Below are positions 20,101 to 27,003 of a DNA stretch of 64,000 nucleotides, in pieces. A program made the translations under genes and the position numbers. Source of the DNA: Thiobaca trueperi (GTDB lineage Bacteria > Pseudomonadota > Gammaproteobacteria > Chromatiales > Chromatiaceae); contig NZ_SMAO01000007.1 in assembly GCF_004342175.1 (NCBI RefSeq), forward strand, positions 62,001 to 126,000. Reading direction: 5' to 3'. Below the pieces are notes generated by a model that made no database searches, was not told where the DNA came from, and saw nothing but the letters and a program-made list of their open reading frames with translations. Each line of letters starts with the position of its first letter. Position 1 is the first letter of the stretch.

Positions 20101-21862
20101 CAACACCCGCCTCCAAAGCAGCCTGTGGCACGGCGCCTGCGGTTACAGGCCCCAGTTCTTGGCATGCGATGAACCACCAACCGCATCGCCGAACACGGCC
20201 CCACCCGGGTTCGTCCGGCCCCAGGGTGCGCCTCCCTCCGATCGGCTCGGCCCCGTCGAGGCCCCCTGCTCCACGCTGTGCATGCTGACCGGCCACCAGA
20301 GCTGGGTGATGGGCTGCGCCTTCTCGCCCGACGGTCGGCGGCTCGTCTCGGCGGGAGCTGACGGGGCCGTGCGGCTCTGGGATGCAGCCAGTGGCGAGGC
20401 GCTGCTGACCCTCTCCGGCCACCAGGACTGGGTGACGGCCTGCGCCTTCTCGCCCGACGGTCGGTGGCTCGTCTCGGCGGGAGCTGACAGGACCGTGCGG
20501 CTCTGGGATGCAGCCAGTGGCGAGGCGCTGCTGACCCTCTCCGGCCACCAGGGCAGGGTGTGGGGCTGCGCCTTCTCACCCGACGGTCGGCGGCTCGTCT
20601 CGGTGAGTGATGACGGGGCCGTGCGGCTCTGGGATGCGGCCAGCGGCGCGGCGCTGCTGACCCTCTCCGGCCACCAGGGCGAGGTGATGGGCGGCGCCTT
20701 CTCGCCCGACGGTCGGCGGCTCGCCTCGGCGGGTGAAGACGCGACCGTGCGGCTCTGGGATGCGGCCAGCGGCGAGGCGCTGCTGACCCTCTCCGGCCAC
20801 CAGGGCGGGGTGTGGGCCTGCGCCTTCTCGCCCGACGGTCGGCGGCTCGTCTCGGCGGGTGAAGACGGGACCGTGCGGCTCTGGGATGCAGCCAGCGGCG
20901 AGGCGCTGCTGATCCTCTCCGGCCAACAGGGCTGGGTGACGGCCTGCGTCTTCTCGCCCGACGGTCGGCGGCTCGTCTCGGCGGGTGATGACGCGACCGT
21001 GCGGCTCTGGGATGCGGCCAGCGGCGAGGCGCTGCTGACCCTCTCCGGCCACCAGGGGTGGGTGTGGGCCTGCGCCTTCTCGCCCGACGGTCGGCGGCTC
21101 GTCTCGGCGGGAGCTGACGCGACCGTGCGGCTCTGGGATACAGCCAGCGGCGCGGCGCTGCTGACCCTCTCCGGCCACCAGGGCTCGGTGACGGCCTGCG
21201 CCTTCTCGCCCGACGGTCGGCGGCTCGTCTCGGCGGGTGAAGACGGGACCGTGCGGCTCTGGGATGCGGCCAGCGGCGAGGCGCTGCTGACCCTCTCCGG
21301 CCACCAGGGCTGGGTGACGGCCTGCGCCTTCTCGCCCGACGGTCGGCGGCTCGTCTCGGCGGGTGATGACGGGGCCGTGCGGCTCTGGGATGCGTCCAGC
21401 GGCGAGGCGCTGCTGACCCTCTCCGGCCACCAGGGCGCGGTGATGGGCGGCGCCTTCTCGCCCGACGGTCGGCGGCTCGTCTCGGTGAGTGATGACGGGG
21501 CCGTGCGGCTCTGGGATGCGGCCAGTGGCGAGGCGCTGCTGAGCCTCTCCGGCCACCAGGGCTGGGTGTGGGCCTGCGCCTTCTCGCCCGACGGTCGGCG
21601 GCTCGTCTCGGCGGGAGCTGACGGGGCCGTGCGGCTCTGGGATGCGGCCAGCGGCGCGCCACGACGAATCCACGCCGTCTCCGGTCGCGGATATGAGGGC
21701 CATGCCGTCTGGGAACCCTGCGAGAACCGCCTGATCGAGGCCTGTGGCGACGCCTGGCGCTGGCTCGCCTGGGTGCGCCCCGACCCCGACGGTTGGCCCG
21801 AGCGCCTGCCTCTGGAGACCTTCGGCCCCATGCCCGAGCCCCATCGTCTGCGCCGGGTCTGA
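17198..21862 (+). CDS. NLR-like protein: PNP effector - NACHT NTPase - pentapeptide - eleven WD40 repeats
   Basis: A 1554-residue multidomain protein. Residues 1-110 form a small helical leader. Residues 115-370 are a nucleoside phosphorylase/MTA-nucleosidase-like domain (GIAFGVNPAEQAIGDVLVSE, GGEMEAVGI, VKAICDWGDG with the catalytic-type Glu and Asp). A proline/glycine linker follows. Next is a NACHT NTPase with Walker A GEYGMGKT (about 470) and Walker B LAIFDGLDEV (about 553), then a helical region. Pentapeptide repeats occupy about 889-955 and eleven WD40 repeats of 42 residues about 1030-1488. Such STAND NTPases use C-terminal repeats as sensors and the N-terminal domain as effector, here probably cleaving a nucleoside or nucleotide. 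A role in phage defence or self-killing is inferred. Confidence 0.9.
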   Translation: MPTLSPYFARNSLKNLGLSDAVRQHAERLLDLAGDDDRIQVARIHETMFPLSTPASANAALNRLLRTINDAAETQGLALRAEITADKKAGPANRFVWFDGPLPAPAPAYTGELNAIPAGQLVTDQRGLPQESLPVVVLMTFNLREATAVIARFHPQGTPPTEVRNGMTYNRLGIHGGMQIIQRVSRQGEGEAQNAARDAITDWAPKAIIGVGIAFGVNPAEQAIGDVLVSEAIRGYELGRMNADGTFDLRDDKPPASQVLLNRFNHLRQSCQADPNACLNWPTVRFGTLLSGNKLVDNLDYRTSLLKLEKEAIGGEMEAVGIQLAAGRFNLDWIIVKAICDWGDGHKGTKNKEKDQKFAAQNAALVVHRALALGSLYEGRQPPTPGISPPSGGGRPAPGLPPGARLMGLRDHDAIGTKLLIPDAQGLLSTMDKDAEVMHRGGDQPGVDVMEYLMQWVDAPDAPPLFTLLGEYGMGKTVTCQRLAKILDERRRADPTRPLPLYFDLRHVTGLEQRVPKLKEIVEECMARGWDDQGPGEGYLLADVQRWIAQGALAIFDGLDEVLNRLTEADGQVFTRELLRLTRDRHRADGLAGRFKALISTRTQYFRTLRDQQNHFTGQERGEYRADAYRALVLLPLSEEQVERYLAAALPGIDPVTLLDTVRSVHNLTELTQRPYTLRLVSEFIPEIEQDRLAGKRIYGVTLYRRMVQRWLERDSGKHHIRPEHKLILARHLAAFLWQSGDGRLPAERIERWFHAWLESEPDLHRRYSRLHPDQLEEDLRNATFLARQDDPSGSSFRFAHTSLLEFFLADYLLQALRDQAPDRWAIKRPSQETLDFLGQCLAEAADPILIQTLQGWRTPYRPQTSELLLAYALRAHDRGWPVPVLRGIALNGARLDALSCRSTLGSPLLDLSEADFSGASLRRAVFERVQLSGASFRDTQLAQANFLDCDAIRTDWSGAESTAAIWRNTRLQSSLWHGACGYRPQFLACDEPPTASPNTAPPGFVRPQGAPPSDRLGPVEAPCSTLCMLTGHQSWVMGCAFSPDGRRLVSAGADGAVRLWDAASGEALLTLSGHQDWVTACAFSPDGRWLVSAGADRTVRLWDAASGEALLTLSGHQGRVWGCAFSPDGRRLVSVSDDGAVRLWDAASGAALLTLSGHQGEVMGGAFSPDGRRLASAGEDATVRLWDAASGEALLTLSGHQGGVWACAFSPDGRRLVSAGEDGTVRLWDAASGEALLILSGQQGWVTACVFSPDGRRLVSAGDDATVRLWDAASGEALLTLSGHQGWVWACAFSPDGRRLVSAGADATVRLWDTASGAALLTLSGHQGSVTACAFSPDGRRLVSAGEDGTVRLWDAASGEALLTLSGHQGWVTACAFSPDGRRLVSAGDDGAVRLWDASSGEALLTLSGHQGAVMGGAFSPDGRRLVSVSDDGAVRLWDAASGEALLSLSGHQGWVWACAFSPDGRRLVSAGADGAVRLWDAASGAPRRIHAVSGRGYEGHAVWEPCENRLIEACGDAWRWLAWVRPDPDGWPERLPLETFGPMPEPHRLRRV
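20285..21663 (+). repeat. Eleven tandem 126 bp WD40-coding repeats, nearly identical
   Basis: GGCCACCAG recurs with a strict 126-base period from 20291. Units share AFSPDGRRLVS and VRLWDAASG almost without change, including at third codon positions. Differences cluster after GHQ, in a three-residue block before AF (TAC, WAC, WGC, MGC or MGG) and in the turn before VRLWD. Long open frames on the opposite strand here are by-products of this repetition. Confidence 0.97.
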
Positions 21863-21948
21863 TCTGTTGGGTCCACCGAAGATGTTCAATGTTTCTATGA
21901 CTTGGCCCTCTTTCCCGGCCGGGGCGACTCCGGTATTTTTGAGCCTCT

Positions 21949-22033
21949 TAAACCGCGCCCAGCACGGTATGCGATCTTTGCGGATCGGGTCGGCCCTGGC
22001 AGACTCAAGGATTATCGGAGCTGGCGCGGTTTA
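21949..22033 (-). repeat. Palindromic element type B (reverse orientation), part of doublet
   Basis: Its reverse complement reads TAAACCGCGCCAGCTCCGAT at the left end and closely matches 9765-9850 and 26021-26105. It is separated by 23 AT-rich bases from element A at 22057, keeping the A-then-B order on the minus strand. Confidence 0.9.
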
Positions 22034-22056
22034 AGATATTAAAAAATATAAAATTT

Positions 22057-22141
22057 TAAACCGCGTCTCCACTGAGGTCGATGACATCTCCAAAGCTAAA
22101 CACAAACTGAAAATTACGCATATCGCGCTGGACGCGGTTTA
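22057..22141 (-). repeat. Palindromic element type A (reverse orientation), part of doublet
   Basis: Its reverse complement carries GATATGCGTAATTTTCAG and TTAGCTTTGGAGATGTCATC, nearly the same as copy 1 at 3238-3322. It ends shortly before the HTH-protein gene. Confidence 0.9.
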
Positions 22142-22170
22142 GTCCCTATTGCGTGCGGAAGTGGGCCTCA

Positions 22171-22932
22171 ATGGCAGCTCGACGAAATCGCTGTGTGACG
22201 CTCGATGCCGGGAAAGTACGCTCCTATGCACGCAAGTTAGGGATTGATTCGCCGCAGCAACTGGAGATTCTCTACCGCAAGCGGATCCGCGTGCCCGAGA
22301 CCATGAGCGTCGGCGTCGTGCGCAAGGCATGGAACGGGGAGTGCGTGGATAAGGGACCGGCCCGCAAGCTCGCCGACTGTCTCGGCTTGAACGATTTCCT
22401 GCCGCTGTTGCACACCGATCCGGAGGTCAGCCCCTGGGGCCGGTTGATGGCCGACGACTCCCTGCGGGCCCGCTTCCTGCAGTTCGTTCCGAAGGCGGAA
22501 ACCGATCTGCGTCTGGTGCGTCTGGAGAGCGGATCCCGCGAAGATGGCTTGCCCAGGGTTGCGTTGAATGCCGCGTGGTTCCTGTTCTGCTCCGGAAGGC
22601 GCGACCAGGAGGTGTTCCTGCTTATTCGCAGTCACGACCGGTTCGTGCAACTGGCGCCTGTTGAAGGGGAGCATTTCGTCAATCGCCTCGAAGGGGCCGG
22701 TCTGCGTTATCCCACTCAAGGAAGCCTGGAGTTCGAGTCTGCTGACGGTAAGGGTTGGCGGCAGTTCGTGGCCGTGCGCGCAAATCGTATTCCCATGCCC
22801 TCACGGGGACCGCTCACCGGCTATGACCTCACCTTGAGCGAGCTGGATCAGCTTGCGTTGCGATTGCTGGCGCCGGTTCAAGGGCGCCTGGATCTCGCCG
22901 TGGATAGCTTCGAGTTTGTGCTCGACAGTTGA
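22171..22932 (+). CDS. HTH-containing protein of unknown function
   Basis: A 253-residue protein. The first 75 residues look like a Cro/XRE-type helix-turn-helix (LDAGKVRSYARKLG, KAWNGECVDKGPARKLADCLG). The remaining 180 residues are unrecognised, contain strands such as AWFLFCSGRRDQEVFLLIR and may be a sensory domain. A GTG at 22153 would extend it by six residues; I prefer the ATG at 22171, which has GGAAG about 10 bases upstream. It lies 48 bases before the LuxR-type gene, on the same strand, so the two may be co-transcribed. The repeat doublet sits just upstream. Confidence 0.65.
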   Translation: MAARRNRCVTLDAGKVRSYARKLGIDSPQQLEILYRKRIRVPETMSVGVVRKAWNGECVDKGPARKLADCLGLNDFLPLLHTDPEVSPWGRLMADDSLRARFLQFVPKAETDLRLVRLESGSREDGLPRVALNAAWFLFCSGRRDQEVFLLIRSHDRFVQLAPVEGEHFVNRLEGAGLRYPTQGSLEFESADGKGWRQFVAVRANRIPMPSRGPLTGYDLTLSELDQLALRLLAPVQGRLDLAVDSFEFVLDS

Positions 22933-22980
22933 TCGGCATTTCCCCATCTGTCTGCACTTCACGGTCTAAGAGTCCAACGC

Positions 22981-23742
22981 ATGCAACTGATCGTCGATTA
23001 CGTCAGCGAGCTCTGTGCCGCCGAAGGCATGGATCAATGCTTCGAGGCATTGGAGCGGGCCGTCATCCGCCTCGGATTCGACGGCATCGCCTATAGCTCG
23101 TATCTCCTGCGTCTGAATGGAGAGGGAGGTGCCTCTCCCGTGATCCTGCGCTCGGAAGGCTTCGATGTGGCCTTCCTGACGCATTATGCGGAAGCCGGAT
23201 TCGCTGATCAGGACTTCACCATCAAACGTATCCTGCAAGGCGACTTGAGCCCCATGGACTGGTGGCATGAAGCGGAGCGGGGGACATTGGAGCAGGAGGA
23301 GAAGGCGGTCATCGAAGTCGCCCGTCACGACTATGGTCTATGCAATGGGATCTCCATCCCGACCCTCAGCGACCGGGATGAGATTGCAGGCGCCAGTCTG
23401 GTGAGTCGCGACAGGGGGCCGGAATTCGGAAGGCTGCTCGACGAGCGGCTTGAGGTGCTGCGCAATCTCGTTCGTCTGTTCCATGACCGTCTCCACGCCG
23501 ACCCCGTCTGCCGCAAGACCATGATGCTCGCGCGACTCTCGGATCTTTCCGAGAAGGAGCGAAAGACCCTTGAATTTCTGACCACCGGACGCCCGTTGAA
23601 GAGCATCGACGGCAAAGACGTCACACCCGCTTACGCCAACAAGCTGCTGAACGATCTGTCCCACCGGCTGGGGGCGAGTAACCGTCAACAGTTGCGCTAT
23701 GTCCTCGGCCTTTACCGCATCCATGAGCTGTGGGATTCATGA
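22981..23742 (+). CDS. LuxR-family regulator with autoinducer-binding-like domain
   Basis: A 253-residue protein. Residues 1-165 match the LuxR autoinducer-binding fold (YAEAGFADQDFTIKRIL, then SPMDWW and GLCNGISIPT, corresponding to the Asp, Trp and Gly positions of TraR; the usual DP is replaced by DF). Residues 180-245 are a divergent LuxR-type HTH: LSEKERKTLEFLTTG and SHRLGASNRQQL are clear, but the recognition-helix region is unusual. No classical luxI is present in the window; the LuxI/FeeM-like gene at 16207 could supply its ligand. It converges with cobB, 19 bases apart. Confidence 0.8.
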   Translation: MQLIVDYVSELCAAEGMDQCFEALERAVIRLGFDGIAYSSYLLRLNGEGGASPVILRSEGFDVAFLTHYAEAGFADQDFTIKRILQGDLSPMDWWHEAERGTLEQEEKAVIEVARHDYGLCNGISIPTLSDRDEIAGASLVSRDRGPEFGRLLDERLEVLRNLVRLFHDRLHADPVCRKTMMLARLSDLSEKERKTLEFLTTGRPLKSIDGKDVTPAYANKLLNDLSHRLGASNRQQLRYVLGLYRIHELWDS

Positions 23743-23761
23743 TCGCGATATTGGCGCGGCG

Positions 23762-25060
23762 TTAAAGGAACAGCGCCGCCGCCGCCTCTGGCGCAGAGTG
23801 AAAATAAAGGTGCAGGTAAGTCGCCCGCAGTGCGCCCTGATGGTAGAAGGGCTCGCCGGGCTGGCCGTCGCGCTGACGTTTCCCGTGGGCCAGGGGAACA
23901 AGCGTTGTCTCCATCGTCGAGTGATGGAAGCTGTGTCCGCGCAGACAGCCATCAGAGGTGTCGAGCGACTGCATGCCAAGCCCGGCGAGACGTTGCCGCA
24001 TCTGGCCCCGTCCCGGCAGCAGACCGGCCATTTCACCCGTGTTGCCTTCCTTGTCGGTCAGCCGTTCGAGCAGATAGAGCATGCCGCCGCATTCGGCATA
24101 GAGCGGACGCCCGGCGGCCAAATGGTCGCGCAGCGCGCGCTTCATGCCCTGATTGGCGGACAGGGTGTGCAGATGCAGCTCCGGATAGCCGCCGGGGAGA
24201 TAGATGGCGTCGGCGCTCACGCCCGCATCGGCGAGCGGGGAGAAAAAACTCAGCTCGGCGCCCAGCGACTGAAGCAGACGCAGATTGTCGGCATAGAGAA
24301 AGGAGAAGGCGGCATCGCGGGCGACCGCGATATGCCGTCCGGCGAGTCGCTGTGGCGTGGCCAGTGGCGTCGGCGGGGGGAGGAAGGCGACCGGGTCTGG
24401 CAGTCCGGCCAGTGCGGTCCCGGCGATGCGCTCGGCGGCGGCATCGAGACGTGCATCGAGATCGGCGATCTCGCTGGCCTGGACCAGCCCCAGATGCCGG
24501 CTCGGCAAGGTCGCCTCGGCCAGTCGCGGGATAGCGCCCAGATAGGGAAGCGACGCCGGAATGCCGGCCTGGATCATCTCGGCGTGTCGGGCGCTGGCGA
24601 CCTGATTCGCCACCACACCGGCGAAGCGCAGTCCCGGACGGTAGCTCGCCAGACCCAGCGCCAGCGCGCCGAAGGTCTGCCCCATGCCGCGCGCATCGAT
24701 CAGGGCGGCGACCGGAATCCCGAAGGTCTCCGCCAGATCCGCCCCGGATGGGGTGCCGTCGAACAGACCCATCGCCCCCTCGATCAGGATCAGATCGGCC
24801 TCGCCGGCCGCCTCGTAGAGTTTGTGCCGACAGCCGGGCTCGCCCACCATCCAGAGATCGAGCGGCCCGACCTCGTTCCCGCTGGCGCGGCTCAGGATCA
24901 TGGGGTCGAGAAAATCCGGCCCTGTCTTGAAGACCCGGACACGCCGGCCAAGCCGGCGGTGATGGCGCGCCAGGGCCGCCACCAGCGTGGTCTTGCCCTG
25001 TCCCGAGGAGCAGGCGGTCAGGAAGAGGGCAGGGCAGTGGCGTGGCGCCGGATCTGACAT
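23762..25060 (-). CDS. cobB: Cobyrinic/hydrogenobyrinic acid a,c-diamide synthase
   Basis: Amidates the a and c side chains of the corrin ring with ATP and glutamine. The 432-residue protein has an N-terminal dethiobiotin-synthetase-like P-loop (CSSGQGKTTLVAALAR), KTGPDFLDPMILSRASG, a middle VVANQVAS segment, and a C-terminal glutamine amidotransferase domain with the nucleophile in PLYAECGGMLYL and the late GHSFHHS histidines. The length is normal for CobB/CbiA. The start is the ATG of MSDPAPRH. cobF lies 68 bases upstream on the same strand. Confidence 0.95.
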   Translation of the reverse strand: MSDPAPRHCPALFLTACSSGQGKTTLVAALARHHRRLGRRVRVFKTGPDFLDPMILSRASGNEVGPLDLWMVGEPGCRHKLYEAAGEADLILIEGAMGLFDGTPSGADLAETFGIPVAALIDARGMGQTFGALALGLASYRPGLRFAGVVANQVASARHAEMIQAGIPASLPYLGAIPRLAEATLPSRHLGLVQASEIADLDARLDAAAERIAGTALAGLPDPVAFLPPPTPLATPQRLAGRHIAVARDAAFSFLYADNLRLLQSLGAELSFFSPLADAGVSADAIYLPGGYPELHLHTLSANQGMKRALRDHLAAGRPLYAECGGMLYLLERLTDKEGNTGEMAGLLPGRGQMRQRLAGLGMQSLDTSDGCLRGHSFHHSTMETTLVPLAHGKRQRDGQPGEPFYHQGALRATYLHLYFHSAPEAAAALFL

Positions 25061-25080
25061 GGCAATCGGCCGATCAACAA

Positions 25081-25125
25081 TGGACAGGATTAACAGGATT
25101 TTTCAGGATGGACAGGATTTTTAAA
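25081..25125. repeat. GACAGGATTAACAGG-type dispersed repeat
   Basis: Several overlapping copies of ACAGGATT units between cobF and cobB. The same short motif occurs at 44778, 49056 and 50334, always between genes. Confidence 0.75.
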
Positions 25126-25128
25126 TGC

Positions 25129-25899
25129 TCAGGTCTCAGTGTCCTTCCGCCGACGCAGCAGGTAAATATCCATCAGCCAGCCCTTTTGGTCCCGGATCTC
25201 CGACTTGGTTTTCAGCAGGTCATCGGTGATCTCGTCCAGTGGGCCGGCGGCCAGGATCTCATCCTGACAGCCGAGATAACCGCCCCAGTACAGATCCATG
25301 TTCTGTCCTCTGAAGCGCTGGAAGGAGGCGTTGTAGTCGAGCATCACCACGGCGTTGTCGATCTCGGCGGGATCGCAGGTCTCGACATGGCGTCCGGTGG
25401 TGATGGTGATGCTTTCGCCGACCCGGTTGAGCGGGATTCGGTGCTTGGCGGTCAGCACCTGAACCGAGGTGATGCCGGGGATGATCTCGAAGTCGAGCGC
25501 GCCGTGCGAGCGGGTGACCAGATCGGCCACCAGGCTGACAGTCTGATCGTAGAGCGATGGATCGCCCCAGAGCAGCAGACCGGCGCTTTGACCTTCCCGC
25601 AGTTCGTCCGCGATCAGACGCTCAAAAAGCACGCGCTTCTCGTCGTGCCAGCGCAGCACATCGTCGCTGTACTCGCCTGATGTCCGCCGGGTGGGACTTG
25701 TGGCGGTGACGATGCGGTAGGCGTCCTCGCCCAGATAGTGGTTCAGCACCTCACGCCGCATCTGCACGAGCTCGTCCTTCCCGCGACCTTCCTTTTCCAG
25801 AAAGAAAAAGACATCGACCTGTCTGAGGGCGTTGATCGCCTGGACCGTGAGATATTCCGGGCCGCCTGGCCCCATGCCGATCAAATAGATTTTCTTCAT
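25129..25899 (-). CDS. cobF: Precorrin-6A synthase (deacetylating)
   Basis: Methylates C1 and removes acetate in the oxygen-dependent (late cobalt insertion) cobalamin route. The 256-residue protein has the tetrapyrrole methylase start KKIYLIGMGPGGPEYLT, LLLWGDPSLYDQTVSLV, IPGITSVQVLTAKHRIPLN and GRHVETCDP, typical of CobF. I begin at the ATG of 25899; the codon before it is TTG. CobF, unlike CobJ or CobI, is diagnostic of the CobF-type pathway. cobG and cobM are not in this window. Confidence 0.92.
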   Translation of the reverse strand: MKKIYLIGMGPGGPEYLTVQAINALRQVDVFFFLEKEGRGKDELVQMRREVLNHYLGEDAYRIVTATSPTRRTSGEYSDDVLRWHDEKRVLFERLIADELREGQSAGLLLWGDPSLYDQTVSLVADLVTRSHGALDFEIIPGITSVQVLTAKHRIPLNRVGESITITTGRHVETCDPAEIDNAVVMLDYNASFQRFRGQNMDLYWGGYLGCQDEILAAGPLDEITDDLLKTKSEIRDQKGWLMDIYLLRRRKDTET

Positions 25900-25915
25900 C
25901 AAACCCTGTCTGGTC

Positions 25916-25998
25916 TAAACCGCGTCCGGAGTGAAATGCGTGGTTTTTGTTTTTTTCAATGCTGTGGATGCCATTGGCCTCGGTGGAGACGCGGTTTA
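25916..25998 (+). repeat. Palindromic element type A, part of doublet
   Basis: An 83 bp unit with TAAACCGCGTCC and GAGACGCGGTTTA termini. Its right part, CCTCGGTGGAGACGCGG, matches other A copies; the interior is more diverged. It is followed by 22 AT-rich bases and element B. Confidence 0.85.
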
Positions 25999-26020
25999 GA
26001 AATTTTTATTTTTAATCTCT

Positions 26021-26105
26021 TAAACCGCGCCGGCTCCGACAATCCCTGAATCTGACCGAGCTGATCCGACCCACACACAGCACATACCGCGCTGGGCGCG
26101 GTTTA
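26021..26105 (+). repeat. Palindromic element type B, part of doublet
   Basis: An 85 bp unit with termini TAAACCGCGCC and GGCGCGGTTTA and the shared GGCTCCGACAATCC and CATACCGCGCTG segments. Its right end provides the TAA stop of the ycgN-like gene. Confidence 0.9.
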
Positions 26106-26537
26106 ACGAATCCAGTCGATGAGATTCATCAGCGGATTTTCGCCTGATTCGGGACCGAGCACACGTCCGCGAACGCTTTGCCCGGCCTCGATGACCGATT
26201 GCGGATCGCCGGTGAGCAGCGGATGCCAGTCCGGCAGGGCACTGCCCTCGGCGAGCCGCCGGTAGGCGCAGGTTTCGGGCAGCCAAGTGGGTTTTTCCAG
26301 GACATCCAGGGCCAGGGTCACGCAGTCTGGCATCTGCCGGGCGCGGTTGTCATAGTCGCGGCAGCGGCAGGTGTCCAGATCCAGCAGGGCGCAGGCAATG
26401 CGCGAGTAGACGATGCGACCGCTGTCTTCGTCCTCGAATTTCTCCAGACAGCATTTGGCGCAGCCATCGCAGAGCGCGTCCCATTGGCTGGCCGTCATGG
26501 CCTGGAGCGGTGTGGTCTCCCAGAAGCGTTCAGTCAT
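26103..26537 (-). CDS. YcgN family cysteine cluster protein (UPF0260)
   Basis: A 144-residue protein with the family cysteine pattern CDGCAKCCLEK near residue 23, CALLDLDTCRCRDYDNR near 50, MPDCVTL and LPETCAYRRLAEG, and a C-terminal NPLMNLIDWI. The cysteines probably bind a metal or Fe-S cluster; the function is unknown. Its ATG overlaps the sufT stop (TAATG), so it is the last gene of the suf operon. Its own stop codon lies in the terminal repeat of element B. Confidence 0.92.
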   Translation of the reverse strand: MTERFWETTPLQAMTASQWDALCDGCAKCCLEKFEDEDSGRIVYSRIACALLDLDTCRCRDYDNRARQMPDCVTLALDVLEKPTWLPETCAYRRLAEGSALPDWHPLLTGDPQSVIEAGQSVRGRVLGPESGENPLMNLIDWIR

Positions 26538-26938
26538 TACATCAACCCAAGCTGCAACAGGGCTTCGTCGCTCATGTTGCTCTGACTCCAGGGTGGGTTC
26601 CAGACCAGTTCCACCCGCACATCGCCCACGCCTTCGACACTGGCGACGGCATTCCTGACCATGATCGGCATCATGCCGGCGACCGGACAGGCCGGTGCGG
26701 TCAGGGTCATGTCGATGGCCACGTCGCCGTTCGGGGCGATCCCGATGCGGTAGATCAGGCCCAGGTCATAGATATTGATCGGGATCTCGGGGTCATGGAC
26801 ATTGCGCAGCGCGGCGATGATGGGCTCGCGCAGTTCCTCGGCATCCATCTGTTCCACGGCGACATCCTGATCCAGGACCGCTGTTTCTTCCCCTTCTTCA
26901 TGCTTCCCGAAACCGGCAAAGCGGGCCAGTCTGTTCAT
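26537..26938 (-). CDS. sufT: SufT, MIP18-family (DUF59) Fe-S maturation protein
   Basis: A 133-residue protein with a charged 35-residue N-terminal extension, then the DUF59 core: ALRNVHDPEIPINIYDLGLIY, the MTLTAPACPVAGMMP loop with its conserved cysteine, and VELVWNPPWS. SufT assists Fe-S cluster maturation together with the SUF scaffold. It lies 65 bases after sufD and overlaps the ycgN-like gene. Confidence 0.92.
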   Translation of the reverse strand: MNRLARFAGFGKHEEGEETAVLDQDVAVEQMDAEELREPIIAALRNVHDPEIPINIYDLGLIYRIGIAPNGDVAIDMTLTAPACPVAGMMPIMVRNAVASVEGVGDVRVELVWNPPWSQSNMSDEALLQLGLM

Positions 26939-27003
26939 ATCGACCTCGACCTCTCGACAACGCTGCTAATGGTCAGAACGGCAACCTTGAGATTCGGCAT
27001 GGT

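Noticed and set aside
20285-21663. Direct repeats considered as a CRISPR array
   Set aside because: Units are 126 bp, contiguous without unique spacers and encode WD40 blades in frame.
19992-21889. Several long minus-strand frames with Arg/Pro-rich repeated sequence
   Set aside because: They are complements of the 126 bp WD40 units; the repetition keeps all frames open.
23699-25057. 452-codon plus-strand frame
   Set aside because: Shadow of cobB, which has clear P-loop and amidotransferase motifs on the other strand.
26939-27003. Search for sufS between sufD and sufT
   Set aside because: The gap is 65 bases; no desulfurase remnant is present.
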